In this document: piece after piece, positions 23,777-32,645 of the stretch
How positions within the stretch are numbered: position 1 is the stretch's first letter
Layout: every line of letters begins with the position of its first letter
Assembly (NCBI RefSeq): GCF_001439735.1
Contig: NZ_JYLN01000017.1
Coordinates: 1 to 52,547, forward strand
DNA from: Pseudomonas paralactis
GTDB lineage: Bacteria; Pseudomonadota; Gammaproteobacteria; Pseudomonadales; Pseudomonadaceae
Direction of reading: 5' to 3'
DNA: 52,547 nt
The notes under the pieces: generated by a model
The model's database searches: none
Seen by the model: only the letters and a program-made list of their open reading frames with translations
Told to the model about the DNA's origin: nothing
Position numbers and translations under genes: made by a program

Positions 23777-25870
23777 TCAATCATGTAGGGCGGTTCCGAG
23801 TTCAGACAGGACCGCTCCATTAAGTTCCTGGATCAGCCCGAGCGCCTTGAACACAAAGGCATATTCGAGCGCTACGTCACGCAATCCCTGGTAGCGCCCG
23901 CTCATGCCGCCATGGCCGGCGCCCAGCTCGGTTTTGAGCAGCAACAGGTTGTCTGACGTTGCGGTGTCGCGCAGCTTGGCCACCCACTTGGCGGCTTCCC
24001 AGTACTGCACGCGGCTGTCGTTGTAGCCGGCAATCACCAGCATGGCCGGATACGCCTGGGCGCTGACGTTTTCGTACGGCGCGTAGGCCTTGATGCGCGC
24101 ATACACTTCGGGTTCCTCGGGGTTGCCCCATTCATCGTACTCGGTGATGGTCAGCGGCAGTTCCGGGTCGAGCATGGTGTTGAGCACATCGACGAACGGC
24201 ACCTCGGCAATCGCAGCCTGGAACAGGTCCGGGCGCTGGTTGAGCACCGCGCCAATCAACAGACCGCCGGCACTGCCACCGCTGATCGCCAGTTGCCTGG
24301 AAGTGGTCAGGCCCTCGGCGATCAGGTGTTCGGCGCAGGCGATAAAGTCGCTGAAGGTATTCTGTTTGTGTTCCTGCTTGCCATTGCGATACCAGGCTTC
24401 CCCCAGCTCACCGCCGCCGCGCACATGGGCGATGGCAAACGCAACCCCACGGTCCAGCAAGCTCAGGCGTGCGTGGGAGAACCACGGATCCAGGCTTGAG
24501 CCGTAGGCGCCGTAGCCGTACAGGTACAGCGGCGTGGGTTTACCCAGCTGGTCACGCTTGACCACCAGGCTGATGGGCACCTGGGTACCGTCGGCGGAGG
24601 TGGCCCACAGGCGCTGGCTGACGTAGTCGTCGGCATTGAATGTGCCGAGTACCGGGGTTTCCTTGAGCACCACCTGCGCGCCGCTCTCCAGCTCCAGCTG
24701 ACGCACCTGGGCCGGGCGGTTCAGTGCCTCATAGCGCAGGCGAATCTTGTCGCTTGGAAATTCCAGGCTGTTCTGTACATAGAGGCTGTAGGCGGCGTCG
24801 GGTAATTCCACGCGATAAGCCGGTACACCCTCGGGATGCACCTCGATGATCGGCAGGCCGCCAATGCGCAGGCTCAAGGTCATGGCGTTGGCGTTCAGGC
24901 TCACGCCGTCGAGCATGACCTCGTCGCTATGGGGGATCAGGTTCTGCCAATCGGCTTCGGTAGGCGGCGTGCCGGTATCGGCGGCGACGAACAGCGCGTA
25001 GTTGATGCCGTCGCGGTTACTGCGAATAAACCAGGTCCACTCGCCATTGCGCTTGCCGTGGTCGACATCGTATTCGTGGTCATCGACCCGCGGCGCCAGG
25101 CAGGTGAAGGCCAGGTGTGGCTGATCGGCGTCCAGCGCCCAGACTTCGCTGGTGGTCTTGCTGCCCAGGGCCAGCAGCAGTTGGCGCTCGGAGCTGGAGC
25201 GGTAGCAGTGCAGGAAGAAACGGCCGTCAGGCTCATGGAACACTTCCTGCGCCGCCGTACCGTCCAGACGGTAGCGATACAGCTTGTGCGGACGATGGGT
25301 CTCGTCCAGTTCGCCGAAGAACAGCGTCAGGCTGTCATTGGCCCAGGTCATGCTGCCGTCGCAGTTGTCGAACGCCAGTTCGCTGACCTTGTCGGTCGCC
25401 AACTCCTTCACGTACAGGGTGTAGATCTCTTCACCGCTGGTGTCGAGGCTGTAGGCCAGGCGCTGGTGGTCGGGGCTGATGCTGAACGCGCCGAGGGAGA
25501 AAAAGCCGCCATTGGCCAAGACGTTCGGGTCCAGCAGCAGTTCTTCGCTGCTCTCGTCCACCTGATTGCTGTCATCGGCCGGGCGGCGGCAGCGGTAGTG
25601 GCGCGCGTATTCGTCACCGGCGGTGGTGCGGGTGTAGTACAGGTACGGGCCCCAGGGTGAGGGCAGCGACAGATCGGTTTCGAGGATGCGGCCCTTGATC
25701 TCTTCAAACAGCGTCTCGCGCAGCGCCTGCTGGTCGGCGAGCTGGGCTTCCTGCCAGGCGTTTTCGGCCTTGAGGTAATCGAGCACTTCAGGGGTGTCGC
25801 GCTCTTGCAGCCAGGCGTAGGGGTCTGCGCCTGGGGCCTTGCGGGCAATCGGAGCGGTGGAAATAGGCAT
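23777..25870 (-). CDS. ptrB: Oligopeptidase B
   Basis: A 697-residue S9A serine peptidase cutting short peptides after Arg/Lys in the cytoplasm. The N-terminal seven-bladed propeller is followed by the alpha/beta hydrolase domain with the triad S533 (G-G-S-A-G-G), D618 (G-Y-N-D-S-R-V) and H653 (G-A-G-H-G-G), numbering within one residue of E. coli PtrB. I chose ATG 25870 (MPISTAPIARKAPGADPYAWL); longer frames reach 25936. Divergent from the small membrane protein gene. Confidence 0.95.
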   Translation of the reverse strand: MPISTAPIARKAPGADPYAWLQERDTPEVLDYLKAENAWQEAQLADQQALRETLFEEIKGRILETDLSLPSPWGPYLYYTRTTAGDEYARHYRCRRPADDSNQVDESSEELLLDPNVLANGGFFSLGAFSISPDHQRLAYSLDTSGEEIYTLYVKELATDKVSELAFDNCDGSMTWANDSLTLFFGELDETHRPHKLYRYRLDGTAAQEVFHEPDGRFFLHCYRSSSERQLLLALGSKTTSEVWALDADQPHLAFTCLAPRVDDHEYDVDHGKRNGEWTWFIRSNRDGINYALFVAADTGTPPTEADWQNLIPHSDEVMLDGVSLNANAMTLSLRIGGLPIIEVHPEGVPAYRVELPDAAYSLYVQNSLEFPSDKIRLRYEALNRPAQVRQLELESGAQVVLKETPVLGTFNADDYVSQRLWATSADGTQVPISLVVKRDQLGKPTPLYLYGYGAYGSSLDPWFSHARLSLLDRGVAFAIAHVRGGGELGEAWYRNGKQEHKQNTFSDFIACAEHLIAEGLTTSRQLAISGGSAGGLLIGAVLNQRPDLFQAAIAEVPFVDVLNTMLDPELPLTITEYDEWGNPEEPEVYARIKAYAPYENVSAQAYPAMLVIAGYNDSRVQYWEAAKWVAKLRDTATSDNLLLLKTELGAGHGGMSGRYQGLRDVALEYAFVFKALGLIQELNGAVLSELGTALHD

Positions 25871-25960
25871 GGATAATTCCCTATCTGGCGGACGGTGGCC
25901 GGCATTGCAGCCGCGACACGCAAAAGCCGTTATCATAGCCGCCTCTTTGCCAGCCTTGCC

Positions 25961-26422
25961 ATGGACACCATGACCGAGAACGACTATCTGACCGCTTGGG
26001 GCCTCTACGCCTTCGCCGCTTTGGGCTGCCTGTTAGTGTGGTGGCGCATGACCCGCTGGGTCTGGCGCTGGTTGCGCGAGCCGCTGCAACTGCTGATGGC
26101 GGTGCTGTTGCTGAGCCCGACCATCGTCGACCCGGTCAAGACCCAGTTTGCGCCGGCCGTGGCCATTACCGCCCTGGACCTGGTGCTCAAGGTCGGCAAC
26201 AACGCCTGGCGGGCGATCTCCGATCTGTTTATGTACTCGATGATTGTGTTTGCCTTGTACATCGTGTTTGTGCTGATCCGCTGGCCCATCGAACGCGCCG
26301 CCAACGCTCGCCGTGAGCGCAAGGCGGCTGCCGATGCCGCCTTGGCCGCCGAGCCGGAAGACGACGAACCGTTCCGTCGCCCGGCGCCTGCCGGTGGTAT
26401 GCGGGTCGAGCCGCGCCTTTAA
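25961..26422 (+). CDS. Small inner-membrane protein, unknown function
   Basis: A protein of about 153 residues with three to four hydrophobic stretches (L-Y-A-F-A-A-L-G-C-L-L-V-W-W; L-Q-L-L-M-A-V-L-L-L-S-P-T-I-V; L-F-M-Y-S-M-I-V-F-A-L-Y-I-V-F-V-L-I) and a charged, Ala/Glu-rich cytoplasmic tail. ATG at 25961 is used, 25970 is equally possible; neither has a strong ribosome site. It precedes the yafJ-like gene by 31 bases and is probably cotranscribed. No family function known to me. Confidence 0.8.
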   Translation: MDTMTENDYLTAWGLYAFAALGCLLVWWRMTRWVWRWLREPLQLLMAVLLLSPTIVDPVKTQFAPAVAITALDLVLKVGNNAWRAISDLFMYSMIVFALYIVFVLIRWPIERAANARRERKAAADAALAAEPEDDEPFRRPAPAGGMRVEPRL

Positions 26423-26453
26423 ACGTTGACCGCCCTGCAGCGAGAGCCCTGGC

Positions 26454-27230
26454 ATGTGTGAATTATTGGGCATGAGTGCCAACGTCCCCACCGATATCGT
26501 GTTCAGCTTTACCGGGCTGATGCAGCGCGGTGGGCGCACTGGCCCGCACCGCGACGGTTGGGGCATTGCCTTCTATGAAGGCCGTGGCCTGCGCCTGTTC
26601 CAGGACCCGGCTGCGAGCAGTGAGTCTGAAGTGGCGCTGCTGGTGCAGCGTTATCCGATCAAGAGCGAAGTGGTGATCGGCCATATCCGCCAGGCCAATG
26701 TGGGCAAGGTCAGCCTGGCCAATACCCACCCGTTCGTGCGCGAGCTGTGGGGGCGTAACTGGTGTTTTGCCCACAACGGCCAGTTGGCCGATTTCAACCC
26801 GCGCGCCACGTTTTACCGGCCGGTGGGCGATACCGACAGCGAAGCGGCCTTCTGTGACCTGCTCAACCGCGTGCGCGAAGCCTTCCCCGAGCCGGTGGAC
26901 ATCGAACAGGTGCTGCCCGACCTGATCGCCGCCTGCGCCGAATACCGCAGCAAAGGCGTGTTCAACTGCCTGCTCAGCGACGGCGACTGGCTGTTCTGCT
27001 ATTGCTCGACCAAGCTGGCACAGATCACCCGGCGTGCGCCTTTTGGCCCGGCACGCTTGAAAGATGTCGACGTGATCGTCGATTTTCAGGCCGAAACCAC
27101 CCCCAATGATGTGGTAACGGTGATCGCCACCGAGCCTTTGACCGACAACGAAAACTGGACCCGCTACGAACCGGGCCAATGGAGCCTGTGGCGACGCGGT
27201 GAATGCGTCAGCCAGGGCGTTACCGAATAA
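26454..27230 (+). CDS. yafJ: Class II glutamine amidotransferase (YafJ-like)
   Basis: A 258-residue Ntn-type glutamine amidotransferase domain protein. The nucleophile is Cys2 (M-C-E-L-L-G-M), followed by R-T-G-P-H-R-D-G-W-G-I-A and the glutamine-site segments H-I-R-Q-A-N and F-A-H-N-G-Q-L, as in YafJ/PurF-type glutaminase domains, without a fused synthetase. Ammonia acceptor unknown. Flanked 10 bases downstream by the DUF2937 gene; the three genes from 25961 look like one operon. Confidence 0.92.
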   Translation: MCELLGMSANVPTDIVFSFTGLMQRGGRTGPHRDGWGIAFYEGRGLRLFQDPAASSESEVALLVQRYPIKSEVVIGHIRQANVGKVSLANTHPFVRELWGRNWCFAHNGQLADFNPRATFYRPVGDTDSEAAFCDLLNRVREAFPEPVDIEQVLPDLIAACAEYRSKGVFNCLLSDGDWLFCYCSTKLAQITRRAPFGPARLKDVDVIVDFQAETTPNDVVTVIATEPLTDNENWTRYEPGQWSLWRRGECVSQGVTE

Positions 27231-27240
27231 GGAATCGACC

Positions 27241-27783
27241 ATGTTGCTCAGCTATCTGCGGTTGGTGCTGTTTGCCATTGGCTTGTTGGTCGGCGTTCAA
27301 GTGCCGGGGTTTATCAACGATTACGCCAAGCGCGTCGAAGCCCACCTGATCGAGGCACAGACCGGTCTGCGCGGCTTTGAGTCCACGGCGCAGCAGTTTT
27401 TCAACGGTGATATGCAAGCCTTGGTGGCGCATTACCGCGCCAGCGATGACCCGGTGTTCCAGAGCGACGCCAGCAGCCTGGGCGCCATGCTCGACCGTCA
27501 GCTGGAGCTGGACAAGCAATTTCAGGCCATGCAGGGCCCGTGGTATATCCGCGCCCTGCAAGTGGCCGTGGCCGCCGACCCGGATATCCGTCTGGAGACC
27601 TGGAATGGCTACAGCTACCAGATTCTGCTGACGCCCGAAGCCATGGGCTGGGGCCTGGGCGGGGCGATGTTGTTGTCGTTCGGCATCGAGTGCCTGTACC
27701 GCTTGATTGATTGGGTGGTGCTGGGTGGCCGGCGTTTACGTCAGAGCCGGCCCATCGAAGAGCGGGACCTCAAGGGCCTGTAG
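27241..27783 (+). CDS. DUF2937-family membrane protein
   Basis: A 180-residue protein with an N-terminal hydrophobic segment (Y-L-R-L-V-L-F-A-I-G-L-L-V-G-V-Q-V-P-G-F), a long periplasmic-like helical middle, and a C-terminal membrane segment (W-G-L-G-G-A-M-L-L-S-F-G-I-E-C-L). AAGGA precedes ATG 27241. Its TAG stop codon is part of the TAGGAGC end of the REPIN at 27779, so the repeat has set the end of the protein. Confidence 0.85.
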   Translation: MLLSYLRLVLFAIGLLVGVQVPGFINDYAKRVEAHLIEAQTGLRGFESTAQQFFNGDMQALVAHYRASDDPVFQSDASSLGAMLDRQLELDKQFQAMQGPWYIRALQVAVAADPDIRLETWNGYSYQILLTPEAMGWGLGGAMLLSFGIECLYRLIDWVVLGGRRLRQSRPIEERDLKGL

Positions 27784-27878
27784 GAGCGAGCTTGCTCGCG
27801 AAAAACGTCAACGATAACGCGTGCTTCCTGAGTAAACGCGGCGTCTGTGGGTTTTTCGCGAGCAAGCTCGCTCCTACA
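27779..27878. repeat. REPIN, family 1, copy 3
   Basis: 100-bp REP doublet, same orientation as copies at 10323 and 17650. Bases 27781-27783 are both the REP TAG and the stop codon of the DUF2937 gene. Confidence 0.92.
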
Positions 27879-27909
27879 GAAGCCTTAGGGCAAGCCAGCT
27901 CCCACAGTT

Positions 27910-28830
27910 TTAATCGGGTTTATGCAGTTGCATGCGTTCTGCACCGACTTGCTCTGCATAGCGGGCGACGACTTTCTGGCACAACCCCACAATCTCTTCC
28001 ACCAACTCCACCCCCACGCGCCATGACACCACCACCTGCAAGTTCGGCAGGCGCTGTGCCATCGGCAGCATCACCAATTCCCCTCGCTCCAGTTCTTCGC
28101 TGACCAGCACCGGCGGCAGGGCACCGATGCCGAAGCCGTCACGCAACAATCGCGTAATTGCCGACACCGAGTTCACGCAGTTCATGCGCGGCGCGGCCAC
28201 GCCATTGGCCTGCATCAAACTCAATACGTCCTGATGCGGGTGGGAGTTCTTTGAGTAAGTGATGATGCGCTCCTGGGCCAGTTCGGCGAGGGAGGCGTAG
28301 TCGCGGTTGTAGATCGACTGGCTCGCCACGATCCAGGCCATGGGATGGCTGGCCAACTCCAGGCTGCGTACGGTTTCCAGGCGCAGCAGGTCGGTTTGCA
28401 GGATCAAGTCGAGAAAGCCTTTTTGCAGTTGATCGCTGAGGTTCAGCGCGGTATCGGCGACCAGCTCGATTTCCACCAGCGGGAACAGCTTCATCAATTC
28501 AGCGACCAGCGGGCTGAGCCAGGTATGGATCACCGTGTCCATCGCGCCGATCCGAATGCGCCCGACCTTGCTGCTGGTGGTCTCCAGGGACTGCTTCAAA
28601 CCCTGCATGGTCACCATCATTTGCTCGGCATAATCGAGCACCTTCAAGCCTTCCGGGGTCAGGCTCACGCCTCGCGAGTCACGCAGGAACAGCTTCACGC
28701 CCAGCTCGCTTTCAAGCACGGCAATGCGGCTGGAAATCGAGGCCTGAGTGGTGAACAGCTTCTCGGCAGTCAGGCGAAAGCTCTTGAGCTTGGCCACCCA
28801 GACGAAGGTTTCGAGGAACTTCAAATTCAT
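27910..28830 (-). CDS. LysR-family regulator, probable controller of pxpABC
   Basis: A 306-residue LysR regulator with helix-turn-helix S-F-R-L-T-A-E-K-L-F-T-T-Q-A-S-I-S-S-R-I (about 17-36) and an effector domain. It is divergent from pxpABC across a 175-bp gap, so control of 5-oxoproline breakdown is likely though inferred. ATG at 28830. Confidence 0.9.
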   Translation of the reverse strand: MNLKFLETFVWVAKLKSFRLTAEKLFTTQASISSRIAVLESELGVKLFLRDSRGVSLTPEGLKVLDYAEQMMVTMQGLKQSLETTSSKVGRIRIGAMDTVIHTWLSPLVAELMKLFPLVEIELVADTALNLSDQLQKGFLDLILQTDLLRLETVRSLELASHPMAWIVASQSIYNRDYASLAELAQERIITYSKNSHPHQDVLSLMQANGVAAPRMNCVNSVSAITRLLRDGFGIGALPPVLVSEELERGELVMLPMAQRLPNLQVVVSWRVGVELVEEIVGLCQKVVARYAEQVGAERMQLHKPD

Positions 28831-29005
28831 GGGATCAACTTTTTCTTATGCATGGATCGGTTTTTATTAGTTGGACGTCGCACCGGGCAAACGCCAAAAA
28901 TCGAGCCGTTCCACGATAAGCGTCGTTGGGGTGCCAGGACAAGTTGCGAGTTCTGTGTAATAAATCCCACACTAGAAAAAAACAAAACCTACAGGAGCGA
29001 CCACC

Positions 29006-29746
29006 GTGAGCCGCCTGCTACTGAACTGCGACATCGGCGAAAGCTTTGGCAACTGGACCATGGGTCTGGACGCCGAAGTCATGCCGTTCATTGATTGCGC
29101 CAACGTGGCCTGCGGCTTCCATGCCGGCGACCCGAGCATCATGCGCAAGACCGTCAGCCTGGCGTTCAAGCATGGCGTGCAAGTGGGCGCTCATCCGGCC
29201 TATCAAGACCTGCAGGGCTTTGGCCGCCGGTCCATGAACTACACGCCGCAGGAAATCCAGGACCTGTTGCACTACCAGATCGGCGCGTTGGATGGCATCT
29301 GCCGAGTCCAGGGCGGACGCGTCAGCTACGTGAAACCCCACGGTGCGATGTACAACGACATGATGGCCAACCCCGCGCAGTTGCGTGCGGTGATCCAGGC
29401 CGTGGCCGCTTACGGCGACCTGCCGTTGATGCTGCTGGCCACCCGGGACAACAGCGCCGCCCAAGCCGTGGGCGACGAATACGGTGTGACCCTGTGGTTT
29501 GAAGCCTTTGCCGATCGCGCCTACGACAGCAAGGGCCATCTGGTTTCCCGCCAGTTGCCCGGCGCGGTGCACCACGACAGCGACACCATCGTGCAGCAGG
29601 CCCTGACCATTTCCCGTGGCGAGGCATTGGTCGCCAGCGACGGCAGCCCGTTGGTCTTGCAGGCCCATACCTTGTGCGTACACGGCGACAACGCCAGCTC
29701 CGTGGCCGCGGTGCAGCGAATCCGTGAAGCGTTGCAGACAGCATGA
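29006..29746 (+). CDS. pxpA: 5-oxoprolinase subunit A (LamB/YcsF family)
   Basis: A 246-residue LamB/YcsF protein, one of three subunits of the ATP-dependent 5-oxoprolinase that opens 5-oxoproline to glutamate. It starts N-C-D-I-G-E-S-F-G-N-W and contains A-N-V-A-C-G-F-H-A-G-D-P and V-K-P-H-G-A-M-Y-N-D. Start is GTG 29006 with AGGAG nine bases upstream. It overlaps pxpB by 4 bases, so translation is coupled. Confidence 0.95.
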   Translation: MSRLLLNCDIGESFGNWTMGLDAEVMPFIDCANVACGFHAGDPSIMRKTVSLAFKHGVQVGAHPAYQDLQGFGRRSMNYTPQEIQDLLHYQIGALDGICRVQGGRVSYVKPHGAMYNDMMANPAQLRAVIQAVAAYGDLPLMLLATRDNSAAQAVGDEYGVTLWFEAFADRAYDSKGHLVSRQLPGAVHHDSDTIVQQALTISRGEALVASDGSPLVLQAHTLCVHGDNASSVAAVQRIREALQTA

Positions 29747-30447
29747 AGCCACGCATTGAAGTAGTGGCCATCGACTGCCTGATGGTGCGTCTGTTTGACC
29801 TGATTGCCGAGGCCAACATGCCGTGGATGCTCGCTGCCACGGCGCGTCTGCGCGCAGAGTTCGGCACGGCGCTGGTGGATTTGGTGCCGTCCTACACCAC
29901 CTTGATGGTGCATTACGACCTCAAGGGGCTGACTCCGGCACAGGCCCGGGAACTGATTGACCTTGCGCTGACCGACCTGCAACCCCACGCCCAGGGCAGT
30001 GGCCAGAGCCATGTGTTGCCGGTGTGGTACGACCTGAGCGTCGGCCCGGAGTTGACCCTGTTGTCCCAGCGCAGCGGGCTGACGGTGGAGGACGTAATCC
30101 GCTGCCACAGCGCCCACGAATACCAGGTATTCGCCCTTGGTTTCGCCCCCGGTTTTGCCTTTATGGGGTTGGTGGATGAAGTGCTCGCCACCCCACGCCT
30201 CAACACGCCGCGCAAACGCGTGGCCGCCGGCAGCGTCGGCATCGCCGAACGGCAAACCGCTGCGTACCCGGTGGTGTCCCCGGGCGGTTGGAACCTGATC
30301 GGCCGCACCCCGGCCAAACTGTTCGACCGTGAGCGCGACGGCTACAGCCTGATGCAGCCCGGCGACACGGTGCGCTTCGCCTCGGTCAGCCACGCCGAAT
30401 TCATCAACCTGGGTGGCGATGACACGCCGTTGGAGGCGCAGGCATGA
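29743..30447 (+). CDS. pxpB: 5-oxoprolinase subunit B
   Basis: A 234-residue PxpB (KipI-like) protein. Diagnostic segments are V-L-P-V-W-Y-D, G-F-A-P-G-F-A-F-M-G and R-V-A-A-G-S-V-G-I-A. It pairs with PxpC; in Bacillus the homologs were first known as kinase inhibitor KipI and its antagonist, but next to pxpA the 5-oxoprolinase role applies. Overlaps pxpC by 4 bases. Confidence 0.95.
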   Translation: MKPRIEVVAIDCLMVRLFDLIAEANMPWMLAATARLRAEFGTALVDLVPSYTTLMVHYDLKGLTPAQARELIDLALTDLQPHAQGSGQSHVLPVWYDLSVGPELTLLSQRSGLTVEDVIRCHSAHEYQVFALGFAPGFAFMGLVDEVLATPRLNTPRKRVAAGSVGIAERQTAAYPVVSPGGWNLIGRTPAKLFDRERDGYSLMQPGDTVRFASVSHAEFINLGGDDTPLEAQA

Positions 30448-31358
30448 GCCGCTTGATGATCGAGGCCAGCACGCCGCTGTGCCTGTTGCAGGACGCCGGT
30501 CGTTTTGGCGTGCGCCACCTGGGCGTGACCCAGGGCGGCGCACTGGATTGGGTGTCAATGTCCTGGGCCAACTGGCTGTTGGGCAATGCCCTGGATGCGC
30601 CGGTGGTGGAGATCACCCTGGGGGGCTTTACCGTACAGGCCGAGGATTATTGCCTGCTGGCCCTGGCGGGTGCGGACCTGGGCGCCTATATCGATGAGCG
30701 CGCCATAAGCCCCGGCCGCAGTTTTATCCTGCAAAAGGGCCAGCGACTGCGCTTTACCCAGCCGTTCAATGGTGCCCGCGCTTATCTGGCGGCGCCCGGT
30801 GGCTTCGATGCGCCGGCGGTACTGGGCAGTTGTGCCACAGTGGTACGTGAGGAACTGGGCGGAGCGGACGGTTTCGGCAAGGCATTGGCCGAAGGCGGGC
30901 GGTTGGCGTATTCCGGTACGGGCGGTGCAATAAAGGTGCTGGCCAACCCGGATGTGGAATCCGCTGCATCACTGGACGTGATCATCGGCGCGCAAATAGG
31001 CCAGTTCAGCGGGCAGAGTTTGTTCGACGCCTTCAACACCGAATGGGCGCTGGACAGCCGCGCCGACCGCATGGGTATGCGCTTGCTCGGCACGCCGCTG
31101 CACTATCAAGGGCCGTCGTTGATTTCCGAAGGGATCCCATTGGGCGCGATCCAGGTGCCGCCGGATGGGCAGCCAATCGTGTTGCTCAACGATCGCCAGA
31201 CCATTGGTGGCTATCCCCGGTTAGGCGCGCTGACGCCTTTATCCCTGGCGCGGCTGGCGCAGTGTCTGCCGGGGGAGAAGGTGCGGTTGGCACCGGTGGT
31301 GCAGGAGGCTGCGCATCGGCAGCACATCAAGTTTTTGCAGCGTTTTGCCGATCGCTAA
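30444..31358 (+). CDS. pxpC: 5-oxoprolinase subunit C
   Basis: A 304-residue PxpC (biotin-dependent carboxyltransferase-like, KipA) protein with D-A-G-R-F-G-V-R-H-L-G-V-T-Q-G-G-A-L-D at the start, A-A-P-G-G-F-D-A-P and R-A-D-R-M-G-M-R-L later. Last gene of the pxp operon; no transporter for 5-oxoproline is attached in this window. Confidence 0.95.
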   Translation: MSRLMIEASTPLCLLQDAGRFGVRHLGVTQGGALDWVSMSWANWLLGNALDAPVVEITLGGFTVQAEDYCLLALAGADLGAYIDERAISPGRSFILQKGQRLRFTQPFNGARAYLAAPGGFDAPAVLGSCATVVREELGGADGFGKALAEGGRLAYSGTGGAIKVLANPDVESAASLDVIIGAQIGQFSGQSLFDAFNTEWALDSRADRMGMRLLGTPLHYQGPSLISEGIPLGAIQVPPDGQPIVLLNDRQTIGGYPRLGALTPLSLARLAQCLPGEKVRLAPVVQEAAHRQHIKFLQRFADR

Positions 31359-31361
31359 AAG

Positions 31362-31447
31362 CATCGCAGGCAAGCCAGCTCCCACAAGGGTTATGCATTT
31401 CAAAGTTGGAATGCATAACCCTTGTGGGAGCTGGCTTGCCTGCGATG
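31362..31447. repeat. Perfect 38-bp palindrome (family 2 REPIN)
   Basis: Left arm 31362-31399 and right arm 31410-31447 are exact reverse complements with a 10-base loop. The outer part is the REP unit (CATCGCAGGCAAGCCAGCTC), the inner part (ACAAGGGTTATGCATT) is also paired. Between convergent pxpC and the VWA gene. Confidence 0.95.
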
Positions 31448-31466
31448 AGGCCGGTCAAAACACCGC

Positions 31467-32645
31467 CTATTTCGAGAGAAAACGCATACCTTCTTCCAAC
31501 CCGCGCAGCGTCAGCGGATACATCTGATCCTCCACCAACTCCCGCACAATCCCCGTCGATGCTGTATAGCCCCAGGTATCTTTCGGGTAGGGGTTAATCC
31601 AGATCAGCTTCTTGTACTTGGCCATGAAGCGCTGCATCCACACATACCCGGGTTCCTCGTTCCAATGCTCGACGCTGCCACCGGCCTGGGTGATTTCATA
31701 GGGCGCCATGGCCGCATCGCCGATAAAAATCACTTTGTAGTCGGCGCCGTATTTGTGCAGCAGGTCCTGGGTGGAGGTGCGTTCGGAAGTACGGCGCTGG
31801 TTGTTCTTCCACACCGATTCGTACACGAAGTTGTGGAAGTAAAAATACTCCAGGTGCTTGAACTCGGTCTTGCACGCCGAGAACAGCTCTTCGCAGATCT
31901 TCACGTGGGCATCCATCGAGCCGCCGATGTCGAACAGCAGCAACAGCTTGATGGTGTTACGCCGTTCGGGGCGCATCTGGATATTCAGCAAGCCGGCATC
32001 GCGGGCGGTGTGGTCAATGGTGCCGTCGATATCCAGCTCTTCGGCCGCGCCCTGGCGGGCAAACTTGCGCAGGCGGCGCAGGGCGATCTTGATGTTGCGC
32101 GTGCCCAGTTCCACCTGGTCGTCGAGGTTCTTGTACTCGCGCTGGTCCCAGACTTTCACCGCCTTGCCCTGACGCTTGCCGGCGTCACCGACGCGAATGC
32201 CTTCGGGGTTGTAGCCGCCGGAACCAAAGGGGCTGGTGCCGCCGGTGCCGATCCACTTGTTGCCACCGGCGTGGCGTTCTTTCTGTTCTTCCAGGCGCTT
32301 CTTGAACTCTTCGATCAGCTTGTCGAGGCCACCCAGGGACTGGATCTGCGCGCGTTCCTCATCACTCAAGGAACGTTCGAATTCCTTGCGCAGCCACTCT
32401 TCGGGGATCAGCGCCTGCAAATGGTCATCGAGTTTTTCCAGGCCATTGAAATAGGCACCGAAGGCGCGGTCGAACTTGTCGAAATGCCGCTCGTCCTTGA
32501 CCAGGATCGCTCGGGCCAAGTAATAAAACTCGTCCATGTCGGCGAAGGTCACGCGCTGTTTCAGCGCGTTGATCAGGTCCAGCAGCTCGCGCACCGATAC
32601 CGGCACCTTGGCTGCACGCATTTCGTTGAACAGGTTGAGCAGCAT
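31467..32645 (-). CDS. VWA-domain (CoxE-like) protein
   Basis: A 392-residue protein with a helical N-terminal half and a C-terminal von Willebrand factor A-like domain. The metal site is D-I-G-G-S-M-D (DxGxS form) after I-K-L-L-L-L-F, followed by the F-F/Y-F-H-N-F strand. It follows moxR with a one-base overlap (TGATG), so the pair is cotranslated. MoxR/VWA pairs act as chaperone-like metal- or cofactor-insertion machines; the client here is unknown. Confidence 0.9.
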   Translation of the reverse strand: MLLNLFNEMRAAKVPVSVRELLDLINALKQRVTFADMDEFYYLARAILVKDERHFDKFDRAFGAYFNGLEKLDDHLQALIPEEWLRKEFERSLSDEERAQIQSLGGLDKLIEEFKKRLEEQKERHAGGNKWIGTGGTSPFGSGGYNPEGIRVGDAGKRQGKAVKVWDQREYKNLDDQVELGTRNIKIALRRLRKFARQGAAEELDIDGTIDHTARDAGLLNIQMRPERRNTIKLLLLFDIGGSMDAHVKICEELFSACKTEFKHLEYFYFHNFVYESVWKNNQRRTSERTSTQDLLHKYGADYKVIFIGDAAMAPYEITQAGGSVEHWNEEPGYVWMQRFMAKYKKLIWINPYPKDTWGYTASTGIVRELVEDQMYPLTLRGLEEGMRFLSK

